Shown here: one piece after another, positions 32,947-42,185 of the stretch
Numbering within the stretch: position 1 is the first letter of the stretch
How the letters are laid out: the number at the start of each line of letters is the position of its first letter
Assembly: GCF_017776525.1 (NCBI RefSeq)
Contig: NZ_JACVEW010000003.1
Span: 149,566-213,565 of the forward strand
Source: Marinobacterium alkalitolerans
Lineage (GTDB): Bacteria; Pseudomonadota; Gammaproteobacteria; Pseudomonadales; Balneatricaceae
Direction: 5' to 3'
Length of the DNA: 64,000 bases
Notes under the pieces: model-generated
Told to the model about the DNA's origin: nothing
Databases searched by the model: none
Seen by the model: only the letters and a program-made list of their open reading frames with translations
Translations under genes and position numbers: made by a program

Positions 32947-34523
32947 TCATCGCCAGCCTTGACCTGCTCTGACAGACGATCAGCCAACCCCTTGTGCCTA
33001 AGCTGCTGGCGGTGGGAAAGCGCGGCATACTGAATGTCATGCAGGACATCGTCACAACGGCGCAAGGTGGCAACCGGGTCCTGTGCCTGACCTCGCCTGA
33101 GCAGCTCAAGATCGGCCTGAACCAGATTCAAGCCAATGCTGGCACTTTCAGGCTGCGCCTGATGAGCCTGCCAGAAGGCATCTCGCGCCGGCACCAGCTC
33201 GTGCTTTCTGAACTGCATCATCCCGGTGAGGTTGGCACGCGCCCAGTCAATCCCGACCATCTTGCGCGTCAACTCCTGGCGCAGCTGAGCCACTTCGGCC
33301 GCTACCTCTGCCCCTTCAAGGCCATCACTCAATTGATCGATCCAGAGCGCCTGTTCCGTCAACGGCATGTTTCTGAACAGCGCCAGGGCATCACGGGCCG
33401 ACTGATCAGCCCGCACACGCTCACCGCTGCGACGCAAGATATCATGCTGCAGCAGCCGTGATCGCAGCAGGGCCGCCGGCTCCTGATCAAAGTCATTGAC
33501 CGCCTGTTCCAGCACTTGAAGCGCTTCCCCTTCACTCTCCTGGGCCTGTTCGCGCTGCTGCTCATCCATGTAATCACACAGACTGCGGGCCAGGGCAAAG
33601 TAGTAGTCCGGGTTCTGAAAGGCGGAATAGCGTCCAAAACGCACGGCTGCCCGGAACGCCTCGACCGCCAGCCGCCAGTCCTGCATGCGAGCGGCCACAT
33701 TCCCCAGCTCGGCCTGAAGCACCGCCACCGAAGGCTGCAACATCACCGACTTGCGCAGGAGCGACATGGACAGCCCCCAGTCGCCCTTGAGGCGATGCAG
33801 GCGCGACAGCCAGTTGAAGGCATCCAGACTGACCTGATTCTGATTCACCACGTTATTCAGGCTGGTGTGCGCCAGTTCAAAGCGCCCCATACGGTAGGCG
33901 GCCACCCCCAGCCCTACCCGCATCCAGTGTTGATCCCGCATTTCCAGCAAGGCATTGAACAGATCGGCGGCCTCCGCGTAGTGCCCCAGCCGCAACAGGA
34001 TGATGCCCTTGATACGCAGCAGAAAAGTTTTCAGGGCCGGATAGAATTCGAGCTTTTTATCGCACAGATTCAGCGCTTCAACCCATTTCTGCTGATCCAT
34101 CAGCTCGTCGAGAGGGCTGACGGCATTTTTCAGCCGCAGCAGCTTCTCCAGATTGAGCCGGATGCGTGCGCTGTCGTAGGGTTTGCTGATACACAGGTCG
34201 GGGGAGTGCTCGAGAGAACCAAACAGGAGCTCCGACATTTCGGGATCCGACACCAGTATGTAACTGGTCGCATAGCGATGGATGCCCTCAGCCTGAGCCT
34301 CGTGCAGCACCTGAAGGCCGTTCTTTTCTCCCTTGCCCAGATCGTAGACCATGAAGCAGAGGTCGACCGGCTGCTCTCGCAGAACCGACAGCGCCATATT
34401 CACTGACGAAGCCACGGCCACCTGCTCGATGCCAAGCGACGACAGAATAGATCTCAGCTCACCGAGATCATTCAGGTGCTTATCGAGAATCAAGGCCGAC
34501 TTGCCAGAGAAAAGAGTATCCAT
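32934..34523 (-). CDS. Response-regulator receiver fused to TPR repeats
   Basis: The 529-residue protein begins with a receiver domain (about 8-125). It has acidic Asp14, the phosphoacceptor Asp61 (VYDLGKG), the Ser of LVSD and Lys114 (CISKPYD). The rest consists of tetratricopeptide-like helical repeats (for example YAEAADLFNALLEM, VAVLQAELGNVAARMQDWRL), a protein-protein interaction platform with no DNA-binding domain. Its position beside type I secretion genes suggests a signalling role in adhesin control or surface attachment. No histidine kinase is nearby. Confidence 0.85.
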   Translation of the reverse strand: MDTLFSGKSALILDKHLNDLGELRSILSSLGIEQVAVASSVNMALSVLREQPVDLCFMVYDLGKGEKNGLQVLHEAQAEGIHRYATSYILVSDPEMSELLFGSLEHSPDLCISKPYDSARIRLNLEKLLRLKNAVSPLDELMDQQKWVEALNLCDKKLEFYPALKTFLLRIKGIILLRLGHYAEAADLFNALLEMRDQHWMRVGLGVAAYRMGRFELAHTSLNNVVNQNQVSLDAFNWLSRLHRLKGDWGLSMSLLRKSVMLQPSVAVLQAELGNVAARMQDWRLAVEAFRAAVRFGRYSAFQNPDYYFALARSLCDYMDEQQREQAQESEGEALQVLEQAVNDFDQEPAALLRSRLLQHDILRRSGERVRADQSARDALALFRNMPLTEQALWIDQLSDGLEGAEVAAEVAQLRQELTRKMVGIDWARANLTGMMQFRKHELVPARDAFWQAHQAQPESASIGLNLVQADLELLRRGQAQDPVATLRRCDDVLHDIQYAALSHRQQLRHKGLADRLSEQVKAGDDQNS

Positions 34524-34620
34524 AGGCCTACATTAACCGAGTGTTACCGGAACATAGCATGAGGCTTTGAAGTCAGGCAAAAAACCTTCACATGACAGTC
34601 ACTTGGAGCAACTGAATATG

Positions 34621-34652
34621 AAAAAGGCCATGCCGGATTCACCGGCATGGCC
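34621..34652 (-). terminator. Intrinsic terminator of argG
   Basis: A perfect 11-bp stem (GGCCATGCCGG at 34626-34636 with CCGGCATGGCC at 34642-34652, 5-nt loop) is followed on the minus strand by five T. It lies 27 nt after the argG stop. Confidence 0.9.
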
Positions 34653-34678
34653 TCAGAGCAATTGCGCGCCTGCAATGC

Positions 34679-35905
34679 TCAGTCTTCAAGCAGGTCGCGG
34701 CCCTTGCTGGCTGCGATGCGCATGCGCAGTGCATTCAGCTTGATGAAGCCTTCAGCATCCTTCTGATCGTAGGAGCCGGCATCGTCTTCAAAGGTCGCGA
34801 TGCTTTCATCAAACAGGCTGTCGTCAGAACGACGGCCCACGGCGGTCACGCTGCCCTTGTAGAGCTTGACGCGGACTTCACCGTTCACGTTGCGCTGGCT
34901 GTAGTCGATCATCTGCTGCAGCATCTTGCGCTCTTCAGACCACCAGAAGCCGTTGTAGATAACCTTGGCGTAGCGCGGCATCAGCTCATCTTTCAGGTGA
35001 GCCGCTTCACGGTCCAGAGTGATGGACTCGATCGCACGGTGCGCCTTGAGCATGATGGTGCCCCCCGGTGTCTCGTAGCAGCCACGGGACTTCATGCCGA
35101 CAAAGCGGTTTTCCACGATATCCAGACGACCTACACCGTTGGCGCCACCCACCTTGTTCAGGTACTCCAGCACGGTGGCCGGCGTCATTTCCTTGCCGTC
35201 GATGGCAACGATGTCGCCCTTGCGGTAGGTCAGGTTCAGGTAGGTCGGTTCATCAGGCGCCTCTTCCGGGCTGACGCTCCAGCGCCACATGTCTTCCTCG
35301 GCTTCCGCCCAGGGATCTTCCAGAATGCCGCCTTCATAGGAGATGTGCAGCAGGTTGGCGTCCATGGAGTACGGCGACTTCTTCTTGCTGGAGCTGAAAT
35401 CAACCGGGATGTCACGCTCTTCGCAGTACGCCATCAGGGTTTCACGGGAGGTCAGATCCCACTCACGCCAGGGAGCGATGACCTTGACGCCCGGCTTCAG
35501 CGCGTAGGCACCCAGCTCGAAACGCACCTGGTCATTACCCTTGCCGGTGGCACCGTGAGAGATCGCATCGGCACCGGTTTCATTGGCGATCTCCACCAGG
35601 CGCTTGGCAATCAGCGGGCGCGCGATGGAGGTACCGAGCAGGTATTCACCTTCATAGATGGTGTTGGCACGGAACATCGGGAACACGAAGTCACGCACGA
35701 ACTCTTCGCGCAGATCTTCGATGTAGATTTCCTTGACCCCCAGGGCCTCGGCTTTGGCACGTGCAGGCTCAACCTCTTCACCCTGACCCAGGTCAGCGGT
35801 AAAGGTGACCACTTCACAGTTGTAGGTATCCTGCAACCAACGCACGATTACAGAAGTATCCAGACCGCCTGAGTAAGCCAGAACGACCTTTTTAATATCG
35901 GACAT
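34679..35905 (-). CDS. argG: Argininosuccinate synthase
   Basis: ArgG joins citrulline and aspartate with ATP in arginine biosynthesis. The 408-residue protein has the PP-loop [12 protein letters not shown] near its start and the conserved [15 protein letters not shown] and [17 protein letters not shown]. The start at 35905 ([14 protein letters not shown]) is the family start. Its leader contains two inverted repeats. Gene order with motY and rnt matches pseudomonads. Confidence 0.97.
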   Translation of the reverse strand: MSDIKKVVLAYSGGLDTSVIVRWLQDTYNCEVVTFTADLGQGEEVEPARAKAEALGVKEIYIEDLREEFVRDFVFPMFRANTIYEGEYLLGTSIARPLIAKRLVEIANETGADAISHGATGKGNDQVRFELGAYALKPGVKVIAPWREWDLTSRETLMAYCEERDIPVDFSSSKKKSPYSMDANLLHISYEGGILEDPWAEAEEDMWRWSVSPEEAPDEPTYLNLTYRKGDIVAIDGKEMTPATVLEYLNKVGGANGVGRLDIVENRFVGMKSRGCYETPGGTIMLKAHRAIESITLDREAAHLKDELMPRYAKVIYNGFWWSEERKMLQQMIDYSQRNVNGEVRVKLYKGSVTAVGRRSDDSLFDESIATFEDDAGSYDQKDAEGFIKLNALRMRIAASKGRDLLED

Positions 35906-35928
35906 GTTGCTGCTCCAGAAACAAGTAG

Positions 35929-35980
35929 CCGGACAGGAGGGGCCCTGTCCGGCGATATAATTCACTCGGCACAAGTGCCG
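35929..35980 (-). promoter_or_regulatory. argG leader with two inverted repeats
   Basis: CCGGACAGG (35929-35937) pairs with CCTGTCCGG (35944-35952) as a perfect 9-bp stem. A second palindrome, CGGCAC-AA-GTGCCG, lies at 35967-35980. Between them is an AT-rich TGAATTATAT (minus strand), which could be a -10 region or half of an ARG-box-like site. The repeats are certain; ArgR control is only a guess. Confidence 0.4.
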
Positions 35981-36017
35981 CTTAATATAACAGAAAGCGA
36001 CGGTTCACTGAACTGTG

Positions 36018-36875
36018 CTACTCACGCTCCAGACGGATGGCCACGCGCCGGTTGCGGGCGCGGTTCTCGGCACTGGTATTGGGCACCACCGGGTAGCGCT
36101 CACCATGGTAACGCGTGGTAATCATGTCCTCCGGCACCCCCTGACTGACCAGATACCGTGTCACCTCTTCTGCACGCTTCTTCGACAGGTCGCGGTTCAG
36201 CAGACGTCGACCATAGTTGTCCGAGTGCCCGTCCACATAGATCGACTTCACGCTGTCGTCGGTTTTGACATAGAGCGCAATCAGGTCAAGCCGCTCCCGG
36301 GTGGCATCCGACAGACGCCAGGCCGCTGACGGGAAAAGCACCGCAGTACGCGCCACCTGTCGATAATTCACCGGCAGCAGGCTGGTCAGACACCCCAGGT
36401 AGTCATCATAGGCGGACTGAAAGTTGGCCGCTGATATACCCACTTCAACCGGCTCATCACTGTCGAACCAGCGGTCGCTGGCGAAGGTCGGCGTCATGCC
36501 CTTGTGCAGAGCAACCAGCATCGCATTGGCCAGCTCGCTGCCCAACACAAAGCCTCCGCTCTCGGTGTGAATACTGACCTGCCCCATGTCAACCGGGGCC
36601 ACTCCGGGCTGCCAGGCAGAGGCTCGCGCCACCAGACGCGCATCTCCTTCAAGCTGATACTTTTGTGTCGGCTTCAACTCGAACTTCAGCGTTTCCCCCG
36701 CCTCATGTTCAAACACCGCACGCCCGAAGGCCGGCACCGTCTGACTCAAGCGGCAAAAGAAGCGTGAGGTCTCCATCTCCCATACCGACTCGTCGAGGGA
36801 CGCGCGAAAAACCACGGCCTGAACCGACACCGGCAGCATCAGAAACAGCAATAAAGCGAAGCAACGCAGGGTCAA
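36018..36875 (-). CDS. motY: Sodium-type flagellar motor protein MotY (OmpA family)
   Basis: MotY forms part of the T-ring around the polar flagellar basal body and helps anchor stators. The 285-residue protein has a signal peptide (to about residue 19, SVQA), a MotY N-terminal beta domain (residues 22-150) and a C-terminal OmpA peptidoglycan-binding domain (IYVDGHSDNYGRRLLNRDLS, ENRARNRRVAIRLE). Translation appears to start at TTG (36875) behind GGAGG. No other flagellar gene is nearby; the location between argG and rnt matches pseudomonads. Confidence 0.93.
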   Translation of the reverse strand: MTLRCFALLLFLMLPVSVQAVVFRASLDESVWEMETSRFFCRLSQTVPAFGRAVFEHEAGETLKFELKPTQKYQLEGDARLVARASAWQPGVAPVDMGQVSIHTESGGFVLGSELANAMLVALHKGMTPTFASDRWFDSDEPVEVGISAANFQSAYDDYLGCLTSLLPVNYRQVARTAVLFPSAAWRLSDATRERLDLIALYVKTDDSVKSIYVDGHSDNYGRRLLNRDLSKKRAEEVTRYLVSQGVPEDMITTRYHGERYPVVPNTSAENRARNRRVAIRLERE

Positions 36876-36948
36876 TGATCAGCCTCCGGTCGTATGTCTT
36901 GATGTTGGTTGCTATCGGCCAGGCCGCCAGCACCTTGAATCCGTCGTT

Positions 36949-36976
36949 TTGACGACCGACCCCAGGCTGTTAGAAT
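36949..36976 (+). promoter_or_regulatory. Sigma-70 promoter of rnt
   Basis: TTGACG (36949-36954), a 16-nt spacer and TAGAAT (36971-36976) match the sigma-70 consensus well. They lie 37 nt upstream of the rnt GTG start. Confidence 0.7.
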
Positions 36977-37013
36977 GCCCGCGGTCAATTACAACTTGCA
37001 AGTAAGGATTTTC

Positions 37014-37664
37014 GTGCCTCATCATCATGCTTCTCCCCATCCCATGGCTGACCGCTTCCGGGGCTTTCTCCCGGTTGTCGTCGATGTCGAAACGGCAGGC
37101 TTCAATCCACGCACCGATGCCCTGCTGGAGATCGCAGCCGTCACACTGACGATGGATGAGAACGGCTACCTGATGATCGATCAGAGCTACGATGCCAATG
37201 TACAGCCCTTTCCCGGTGCCAACCTGGAACCTTCAGCACTGGCTTTCACCGGCATTGACCCGGACGATCCTGCACGAAACGCCGTGAGCGAAAAAGACGC
37301 ACTGGAATCGATTTTCAAGCCTATCCGAAAATCGATCAAGTCACATGGCTGCAAACGCGCGGTACTGGTCGGCCACAACGCGTCCTTTGACCACAGTTTT
37401 GTCACCAATGCGGCCGAACGCTGCGCGAGCAAGCGCAACCCCTTCCACCCGTTTTCAACCTTTGACACCGTGTCTCTGGCCGGCCTGGCCTATGGCCAAA
37501 CCGTTCTGGCCAAGGCCTGCGACATGGCCGGTATCGACTTTGATAACGACCAGGCGCACTCCGCATTGTATGACACCGTCAAAACAGCGGAACTGTTCTG
37601 CACCATCGTCAACCGCTGGAAAGACATGGGCGGCTGGGACATGGTACTGGCCACCCGGGAATAA
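37014..37664 (+). CDS. rnt: Ribonuclease T
   Basis: RNase T is a DEDD 3'-5' exonuclease that trims tRNA CCA ends and stable RNA precursors. The 216-residue protein has [10 protein letters not shown] (first Asp and Glu at about 24 and 26), [12 protein letters not shown] and the final [12 protein letters not shown]. The GTG at 37014 with AAGGA upstream was chosen because the extra N-terminal stretch ending HPMADRFRG aligns with pseudomonad RNase T. An ATG at 37044 is the alternative. Confidence 0.95.
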   Translation: MPHHHASPHPMADRFRGFLPVVVDVETAGFNPRTDALLEIAAVTLTMDENGYLMIDQSYDANVQPFPGANLEPSALAFTGIDPDDPARNAVSEKDALESIFKPIRKSIKSHGCKRAVLVGHNASFDHSFVTNAAERCASKRNPFHPFSTFDTVSLAGLAYGQTVLAKACDMAGIDFDNDQAHSALYDTVKTAELFCTIVNRWKDMGGWDMVLATRE

Positions 37665-37681
37665 TCCTTTCCTGCGCGCAT

Positions 37682-37711
37682 AAAAAAACCGCGTCGTTAC
37701 GCGGTTTTTTT
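37682..37711. terminator. Bidirectional terminator between rnt and the peroxiredoxin gene
   Basis: ACCGCG and CGCGGT form a 6-bp stem flanked by seven A on the left and seven T on the right. It can therefore stop transcription from both convergent genes. Confidence 0.9.
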
Positions 37712-37725
37712 CGTTGGGCCAAGCC

Positions 37726-38328
37726 TTACAGCTTGCCGGATTCTTCAGCCAGATACTTGGCAACACCGGTCGGAGATGCATCCATCCCCTTGTCACCCTT
37801 GTTCCAGCCAGCCGGGCACACTTCGCCGTGCTCTTCGTGGAACTGCAGCGCATCAACCAGACGAATCAGCTCGTCCATGTTGCGACCCAGCGGCAGATCA
37901 TTGACGATCTGGGAGCGCACAACGCCGTCCTTGTCGATCAGGAAAGCGCCACGGAAAGCAACACCGGCATCCGCTTCAACGTCATATGCCTGGCAGATTT
38001 CATGCTTGACGTCAGCCACCAGGGTGTACTTCACCTGACCAATACCGCCTTCGTTGACCGGGGTATTACGCCATGCGTTATGGGTGAACTGGGAATCGAT
38101 GGAAACACCAATCACTTCAACGCCGCGCTCCTTGAAGGCGTCCATGCGGTTATCCAGAGCAATCAGCTCGGACGGACATACAAAGGTAAAGTCCAGCGGG
38201 TAAAAGAAGACCAGACCATATTTGCCCTTGATCGCTTCCTGCAGATTGAAGTTATCAACAATCTGGCCATCGCCCAGCACTGCTGCAGCGTTAAAGTCAG
38301 GAGCCTGCTTGCCTACCAGTACACCCAT
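37726..38328 (-). CDS. Typical 2-Cys peroxiredoxin (AhpC/TSA family)
   Basis: The 200-residue protein reduces hydrogen and organic peroxides. The peroxidatic Cys51 is in DFTFVCPSE and the resolving Cys171 in VCPAGW. A GGIG motif (94-97) resembles that of overoxidation-sensitive enzymes, but the C-terminal YF pair is missing, so it may be robust to overoxidation. It follows grxD by 72 nt in the same direction. Confidence 0.95.
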   Translation of the reverse strand: MGVLVGKQAPDFNAAAVLGDGQIVDNFNLQEAIKGKYGLVFFYPLDFTFVCPSELIALDNRMDAFKERGVEVIGVSIDSQFTHNAWRNTPVNEGGIGQVKYTLVADVKHEICQAYDVEADAGVAFRGAFLIDKDGVVRSQIVNDLPLGRNMDELIRLVDALQFHEEHGEVCPAGWNKGDKGMDASPTGVAKYLAEESGKL

Positions 38329-38400
38329 GTTATCTCTCCGTGTTGGTCATTTATGTCGGCCGCGCCTTTACGCGACCGGTTTATATGCTGAATCTGATGC

Positions 38401-38736
38401 TCAGGCGCTTTCGCCCTCATCATCCTTGGATGCAGCAACAATCATTTCCTTGAGTTCACCGCTGGCCGCCATATCGCAGATGATGTCGCAGCCGCCGACC
38501 AGCTCGCCGTTGATCCAGAGCTGGGGGAACGTGGGCCAGTTCGCGTACTTGGGCAGTTCAGAACGGATATCCGGGTTTTCCAGAATATTCACAAATGCAA
38601 AGCGCTCGCCACAGGACATGACGGCTTCGACCGCACGGGATGAGAAACCGCACTGCGGGAAGCGGGGCGTGCCTTTCATGTACAACAGAATCGCATTGTT
38701 CTCGATCTGTTCTTTGATGGTTTCAACTACGCTCAT
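38401..38736 (-). CDS. grxD: Monothiol glutaredoxin, CGFS type
   Basis: Grx4-type proteins bind a bridging [2Fe-2S] cluster with glutathione and take part in iron-sulfur trafficking. The 111-residue protein has MKGTPRFPQCGFSSRAVE with the CGFS site (Cys29), then the glutathione-binding WPTFPQLWINGELVGGCDI. The start at 38736 gives the usual length. Confidence 0.96.
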   Translation of the reverse strand: MSVVETIKEQIENNAILLYMKGTPRFPQCGFSSRAVEAVMSCGERFAFVNILENPDIRSELPKYANWPTFPQLWINGELVGGCDIICDMAASGELKEMIVAASKDDEGESA

Positions 38737-38857
38737 GAATACACCTTTTGTTTGAAACTTGAGTCCGGGCAAGCCGCCATTCTAACATATACCCAAGCGT
38801 TTCACTCAACTTAAGCCGTCTAAAATATGCTCAATACCCGTTATGGGTTCAGGGGCT

Positions 38858-38971
38858 TTGTTTTTCAAGGCTTTTGTCGTTTAACTGACACAGGTCGCTC
38901 CCCTGCGAATTGCCAAAAGAGGTTCCGCCTCATAGAATGGTTGTTTTAACGGCAGCCAAGGCTGCCTTTTT
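38858..38971 (+). promoter_or_regulatory. argD promoter and terminator-containing leader (possible attenuator or small RNA)
   Basis: TTGTTT (38858-38863), a 17-nt spacer and TTAACT (38881-38886) form a plausible promoter. About 80 nt downstream a palindrome GGCAGCC-AA-GGCTGCC followed by five T (38951-38971) is a compact terminator. It ends 20 nt before the argD ATG. A GAGG/CCTC mini-hairpin lies between them. The transcript could be a roughly 80-nt small RNA or an argD attenuator; I do not recognise a known riboswitch. Confidence 0.45.
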
Positions 38972-38991
38972 GCGTTGTAGGGAGAGACCCC

Positions 38992-40197
38992 ATGGCGACT
39001 CAGCCATTGATGAACGTATTCAACCGCCTCTCGGTTGCTTTCGAGCATGGCGAAGGGTCCTGGCTGTACGATACCGACGGGAACCGCTATCTGGATGCAC
39101 TCTGCGGCATCGCCGTAACCGGCCTAGGCCACGCCCATCCGGCCGTTACCCGTGCCATCAGCGAGCAGGCCGGCAAGCTGATCCACTGCTCCAATCTGTA
39201 TACAATCCCGCTGCAGGAAGAGCTGGCTGAGCGCCTGACACGTATCTCGGGCATGGAAAACGTCTTCTTTGCCAATTCCGGCGCCGAAGCCAATGAAGCG
39301 GCGATCAAGCTGGCACGCCGATACGGTCATGCCCGCGGCATCGACACCCCCACCATCATTGTCATGGAACAGTCCTTCCACGGTCGCACCCTGGCCACGC
39401 TGAGTGCCACCGGCAGCCGCAGCGCGCAGCAGGGGTTTGAACCACTGGTCAGCGGCTTTGTGCGCGTCCCCTTTGACGACGCTGAAGCGGTTCGCCAGGT
39501 CGCGGCCAACAACAGCAATGTCGTGGCCGTTCTTGTTGAGCCGATCCAGGGCGAAGGCGGTGTCCACATTCCCGCCGACGACTACCTGAACCAGCTTCGT
39601 GCCATCTGCGACGAACACGATCTCCTGCTGATGCTGGACGAAGTGCAAACCGGCAACGGACGCACCGGCCAGTACTTTGCCTATCAGCACACCGATATCC
39701 TGCCGGATGTGGTCACCACTGCCAAAGGGCTTGGCAACGGGTTCCCGATTGGCGCCTGCCTGGCCCGCGGTGTCGCCGCAGAAGTCTTCACCCCCGGCGC
39801 ACATGGCACCACCTATGGCGGCAACCCGCTGGCCTGCGCGGTCGGCATCGCCGTGGTCGACACCATTGTTCAGGACGGCCTCTGCGCCCGCGCCGAAGCA
39901 CTCGGCAACCGCATTCGTGCCGCGTTTGAAGCCGAAATCGGCGAAGCCTCTTATGTGCAGGAGGTCCGCAACAAGGGCCTGATGATCGGTATCGAACTGA
40001 CCGAAGCCGGAACCGAGCTGGCCGTACTGGCCAAGGTAAAAGGCATTCTGCTCAACATCACCGGAGGTGGCCGCGTGATCCGCCTGCTGCCGCCGCTGAT
40101 CATGAGCGACCAGGAAGCGGACCTGCTGGTCAGCACCGTTTCCCAACTGATTCGCGTATATGCCGGTGAAGAGCTGGACTCGGCAACAGACAATTAA
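38992..40197 (+). CDS. argD: Acetylornithine aminotransferase
   Basis: ArgD makes N-acetylornithine in arginine biosynthesis. The 401-residue PLP enzyme has [35 protein letters not shown] and the Schiff-base Lys in TTAKGLGNGFPIGA. It is followed 54 nt later by argF, so a biosynthetic role is likely, in contrast to the astC copy at 11907. GGGAGAG precedes the ATG. Confidence 0.95.
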   Translation: MATQPLMNVFNRLSVAFEHGEGSWLYDTDGNRYLDALCGIAVTGLGHAHPAVTRAISEQAGKLIHCSNLYTIPLQEELAERLTRISGMENVFFANSGAEANEAAIKLARRYGHARGIDTPTIIVMEQSFHGRTLATLSATGSRSAQQGFEPLVSGFVRVPFDDAEAVRQVAANNSNVVAVLVEPIQGEGGVHIPADDYLNQLRAICDEHDLLLMLDEVQTGNGRTGQYFAYQHTDILPDVVTTAKGLGNGFPIGACLARGVAAEVFTPGAHGTTYGGNPLACAVGIAVVDTIVQDGLCARAEALGNRIRAAFEAEIGEASYVQEVRNKGLMIGIELTEAGTELAVLAKVKGILLNITGGGRVIRLLPPLIMSDQEADLLVSTVSQLIRVYAGEELDSATDN

Positions 40198-40219
40198 ACA
40201 GTCACTTTGAACGGGAGCC

Positions 40220-40237
40220 GGTGGCCCCAAAGCCACC
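40220..40237 (+). promoter_or_regulatory. Intercistronic hairpin between argD and argF
   Basis: GGTGGC and GCCACC form a 6-bp stem with a 6-nt loop, 15 nt before the argF ATG, which has no obvious ribosome-binding site. The hairpin may influence argF translation or message stability. Confidence 0.35.
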
Positions 40238-40251
40238 GACCAAGCCAACCT

Positions 40252-41160
40252 ATGAGCACTAGACACTTTCTAACCCTGATGGACATGACGCCGGACGAAC
40301 TGCAACAGATCGTTCAGCGCGCCATCATTCTCAAGCAGATGCGCAATGCCGGTGAGACTTACGAGCCGCTGAAGAACAAGGTCATGGCCATGATCTTCGA
40401 AAAGGCATCCACCCGCACCCGCGTGTCCTTCGAAGCCGGCATGGCACAGTTCGGCGGCCATGCCATGTTCCTGTCACCGCGTGATACCCAGCTGGGTCGT
40501 GGTGAGCCGGTTGAAGACAGCGCACGCGTCATTTCCAGCATGGTCGACGTGGTCATGATCCGCACTTTCAGCCATGAGCTGGTGGAGACCTTTGCGCGCT
40601 ATTCCCGCGTCCCGGTGATCAATGCCCTGACCGATGACTACCACCCTTGCCAGCTGCTGGCCGACATGCAGACGTTCATCGAACACCGCGGCTCCATCAA
40701 GGGCAAAACAGTTGCCTGGGTCGGCGACGGCAACAACATGTGCAACTCCTACATCAACGCAGCGCGCCAGTTTGATTTCCACCTGAACGTTGCCTGCCCG
40801 GAAGAGTTCGCGCCCAACGCTGATCTGGTCAACCGCAACAGCGACCGGGTGAGCCTGTTTGAGAGCCCCGAAGCGGCTGTCAAAGGCGCTCACCTGGTAG
40901 TGACCGATGTATGGGCATCCATGGGTCAGGAAGACGAGCAGAAAGAGCGCGTGCGTGAGTTCCGCGGCTACCAGGTCAGCCCGGCCCTGATGGATCTGGC
41001 CGAAGAGGACGCCATCTTCATGCACTGCCTGCCGGCTCACCGCGGTGAAGAAGTCAGCGAAGACATGCTTGAAGATCCGCGCGCGGTTGTCTTCGACGAA
41101 GCCGAAAACCGCCTGCACGCCCAGAAGGCCCTGCTGGAGTTCCTGCTGGTCAAATCCTGA
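40252..41160 (+). CDS. argF: Ornithine carbamoyltransferase (anabolic)
   Basis: The enzyme makes citrulline from ornithine and carbamoyl phosphate. The 302-residue protein has the carbamoyl-phosphate motif [15 protein letters not shown] in [10 protein letters not shown] and the ornithine-binding [11 protein letters not shown]. The length suits the anabolic type, and the argD neighbour supports it. The ATG at 40252 lacks a clear Shine-Dalgarno; an upstream in-frame TTG at 40207 is a weak alternative not supported by homology. Confidence 0.96.
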   Translation: MSTRHFLTLMDMTPDELQQIVQRAIILKQMRNAGETYEPLKNKVMAMIFEKASTRTRVSFEAGMAQFGGHAMFLSPRDTQLGRGEPVEDSARVISSMVDVVMIRTFSHELVETFARYSRVPVINALTDDYHPCQLLADMQTFIEHRGSIKGKTVAWVGDGNNMCNSYINAARQFDFHLNVACPEEFAPNADLVNRNSDRVSLFESPEAAVKGAHLVVTDVWASMGQEDEQKERVREFRGYQVSPALMDLAEEDAIFMHCLPAHRGEEVSEDMLEDPRAVVFDEAENRLHAQKALLEFLLVKS

Positions 41161-41165
41161 TCGAC

Positions 41166-41192
41166 CCGGCGGCAGGCACGGCATGCCGCCGG
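41166..41192 (+). terminator. Hairpin after argF (possible terminator)
   Basis: CCGGCGGCA and TGCCGCCGG form a perfect 9-bp GC-rich stem with a 9-nt loop directly after the argF stop. There is no T-run, so termination would be Rho-assisted or weak. Confidence 0.5.
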
Positions 41193-41253
41193 ACTCGCCA
41201 CAGGGCGTGAGTGGAGACTATACTGGCATCAATTCGGGATCAGGACCCTTGGC

Positions 41254-42168
41254 ATGATTGAGATTCGTCACTTGAAAACGCTGGCAGCCCTGCGCGATGC
41301 AGGCAGTCTGGTGGAAGCTGCAGAACGCATTCATCTGACCCAGTCAGCGCTTTCGCACCAGATCAAGGATCTGGAAGAGCGCCTCAACTGCTCCCTGTTT
41401 ATCCGCAAGACACGCCCCATCTGCTTCACCAGTGCTGGTCAACGGCTGCTGGCACTGGCCGATGAGCTGCTGCCGATGGTCCGCAGTGCCGAGCGTGACA
41501 TCTCGCGTCTCGCTGGTGGCGAAGCAGGCCGCCTCAACATCTGTATCGAATGCCACAGCTGCTTTGACTGGCTGATGCCCACCATCGATCACTTCCGGCA
41601 ACACTGGCCCGAAGTGGAGCTGGACCTGTCGACCGGCTTCAGCTTTCAGCCGCTGCCGGCACTGAGCCGTGGCGATCTGGACCTGGTGATCACCTCGGAT
41701 CCCGAGCCGCGTACCGGCATTCACTATGTGCCCCTGTTCAGCTACGAGTCCGTACTGGTGATGGGGCGGCAGCATCGTCTGGTGGGGCAGCGCTATGTGC
41801 GCCCGGAAGACCTGTCCAGTGAAACCCTGATCATCTATCCGGTAGAACAGGACCGGCTCGATGTGTTTACCCGTTTCCTGGACCCGGCCGACGTTGAGCC
41901 CCAGGAGATTCGCACGGCAGAACTGACGGTTATGATCATGCAACTGGTCGCCAGCGGCCGCGGCGTCGCCGCCCTGCCCAACTGGGCTGCCTATGAGTAC
42001 CTGCAGCGCAACTACATTGCGTCTCGCCCACTGGGTGAAAAAGGCCTCTGGTGCACCCTTTACGCGGCCATGCGTGAAGACCAGAAGGATGCCGATTTCA
42101 TGGTCGATTTCCTGAACACCGCGCGCGAAATCACGTTCAAGAACCTCAACGGGGTCCGCAGCGCCTGA
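41254..42168 (+). CDS. metR: LysR-type regulator MetR
   Basis: MetR is the homocysteine-responsive activator of metE and related methionine genes. The 304-residue protein starts MIEIRHLKTLAALRDAGSLV with the LysR helix-turn-helix (AAERIHLTQSALSHQIKDLE), typical of MetR, followed by the substrate-binding fold. No metE or metH gene is adjacent. Confidence 0.92.
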   Translation: MIEIRHLKTLAALRDAGSLVEAAERIHLTQSALSHQIKDLEERLNCSLFIRKTRPICFTSAGQRLLALADELLPMVRSAERDISRLAGGEAGRLNICIECHSCFDWLMPTIDHFRQHWPEVELDLSTGFSFQPLPALSRGDLDLVITSDPEPRTGIHYVPLFSYESVLVMGRQHRLVGQRYVRPEDLSSETLIIYPVEQDRLDVFTRFLDPADVEPQEIRTAELTVMIMQLVASGRGVAALPNWAAYEYLQRNYIASRPLGEKGLWCTLYAAMREDQKDADFMVDFLNTAREITFKNLNGVRSA

Positions 42169-42185
42169 GCCTGCCTGTCCGGGAA

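Noticed and set aside
38893..38971. argD leader as a known riboswitch class
   Set aside because: I could not match it to any conserved riboswitch core that I know, so it is reported only as a possible regulatory RNA.
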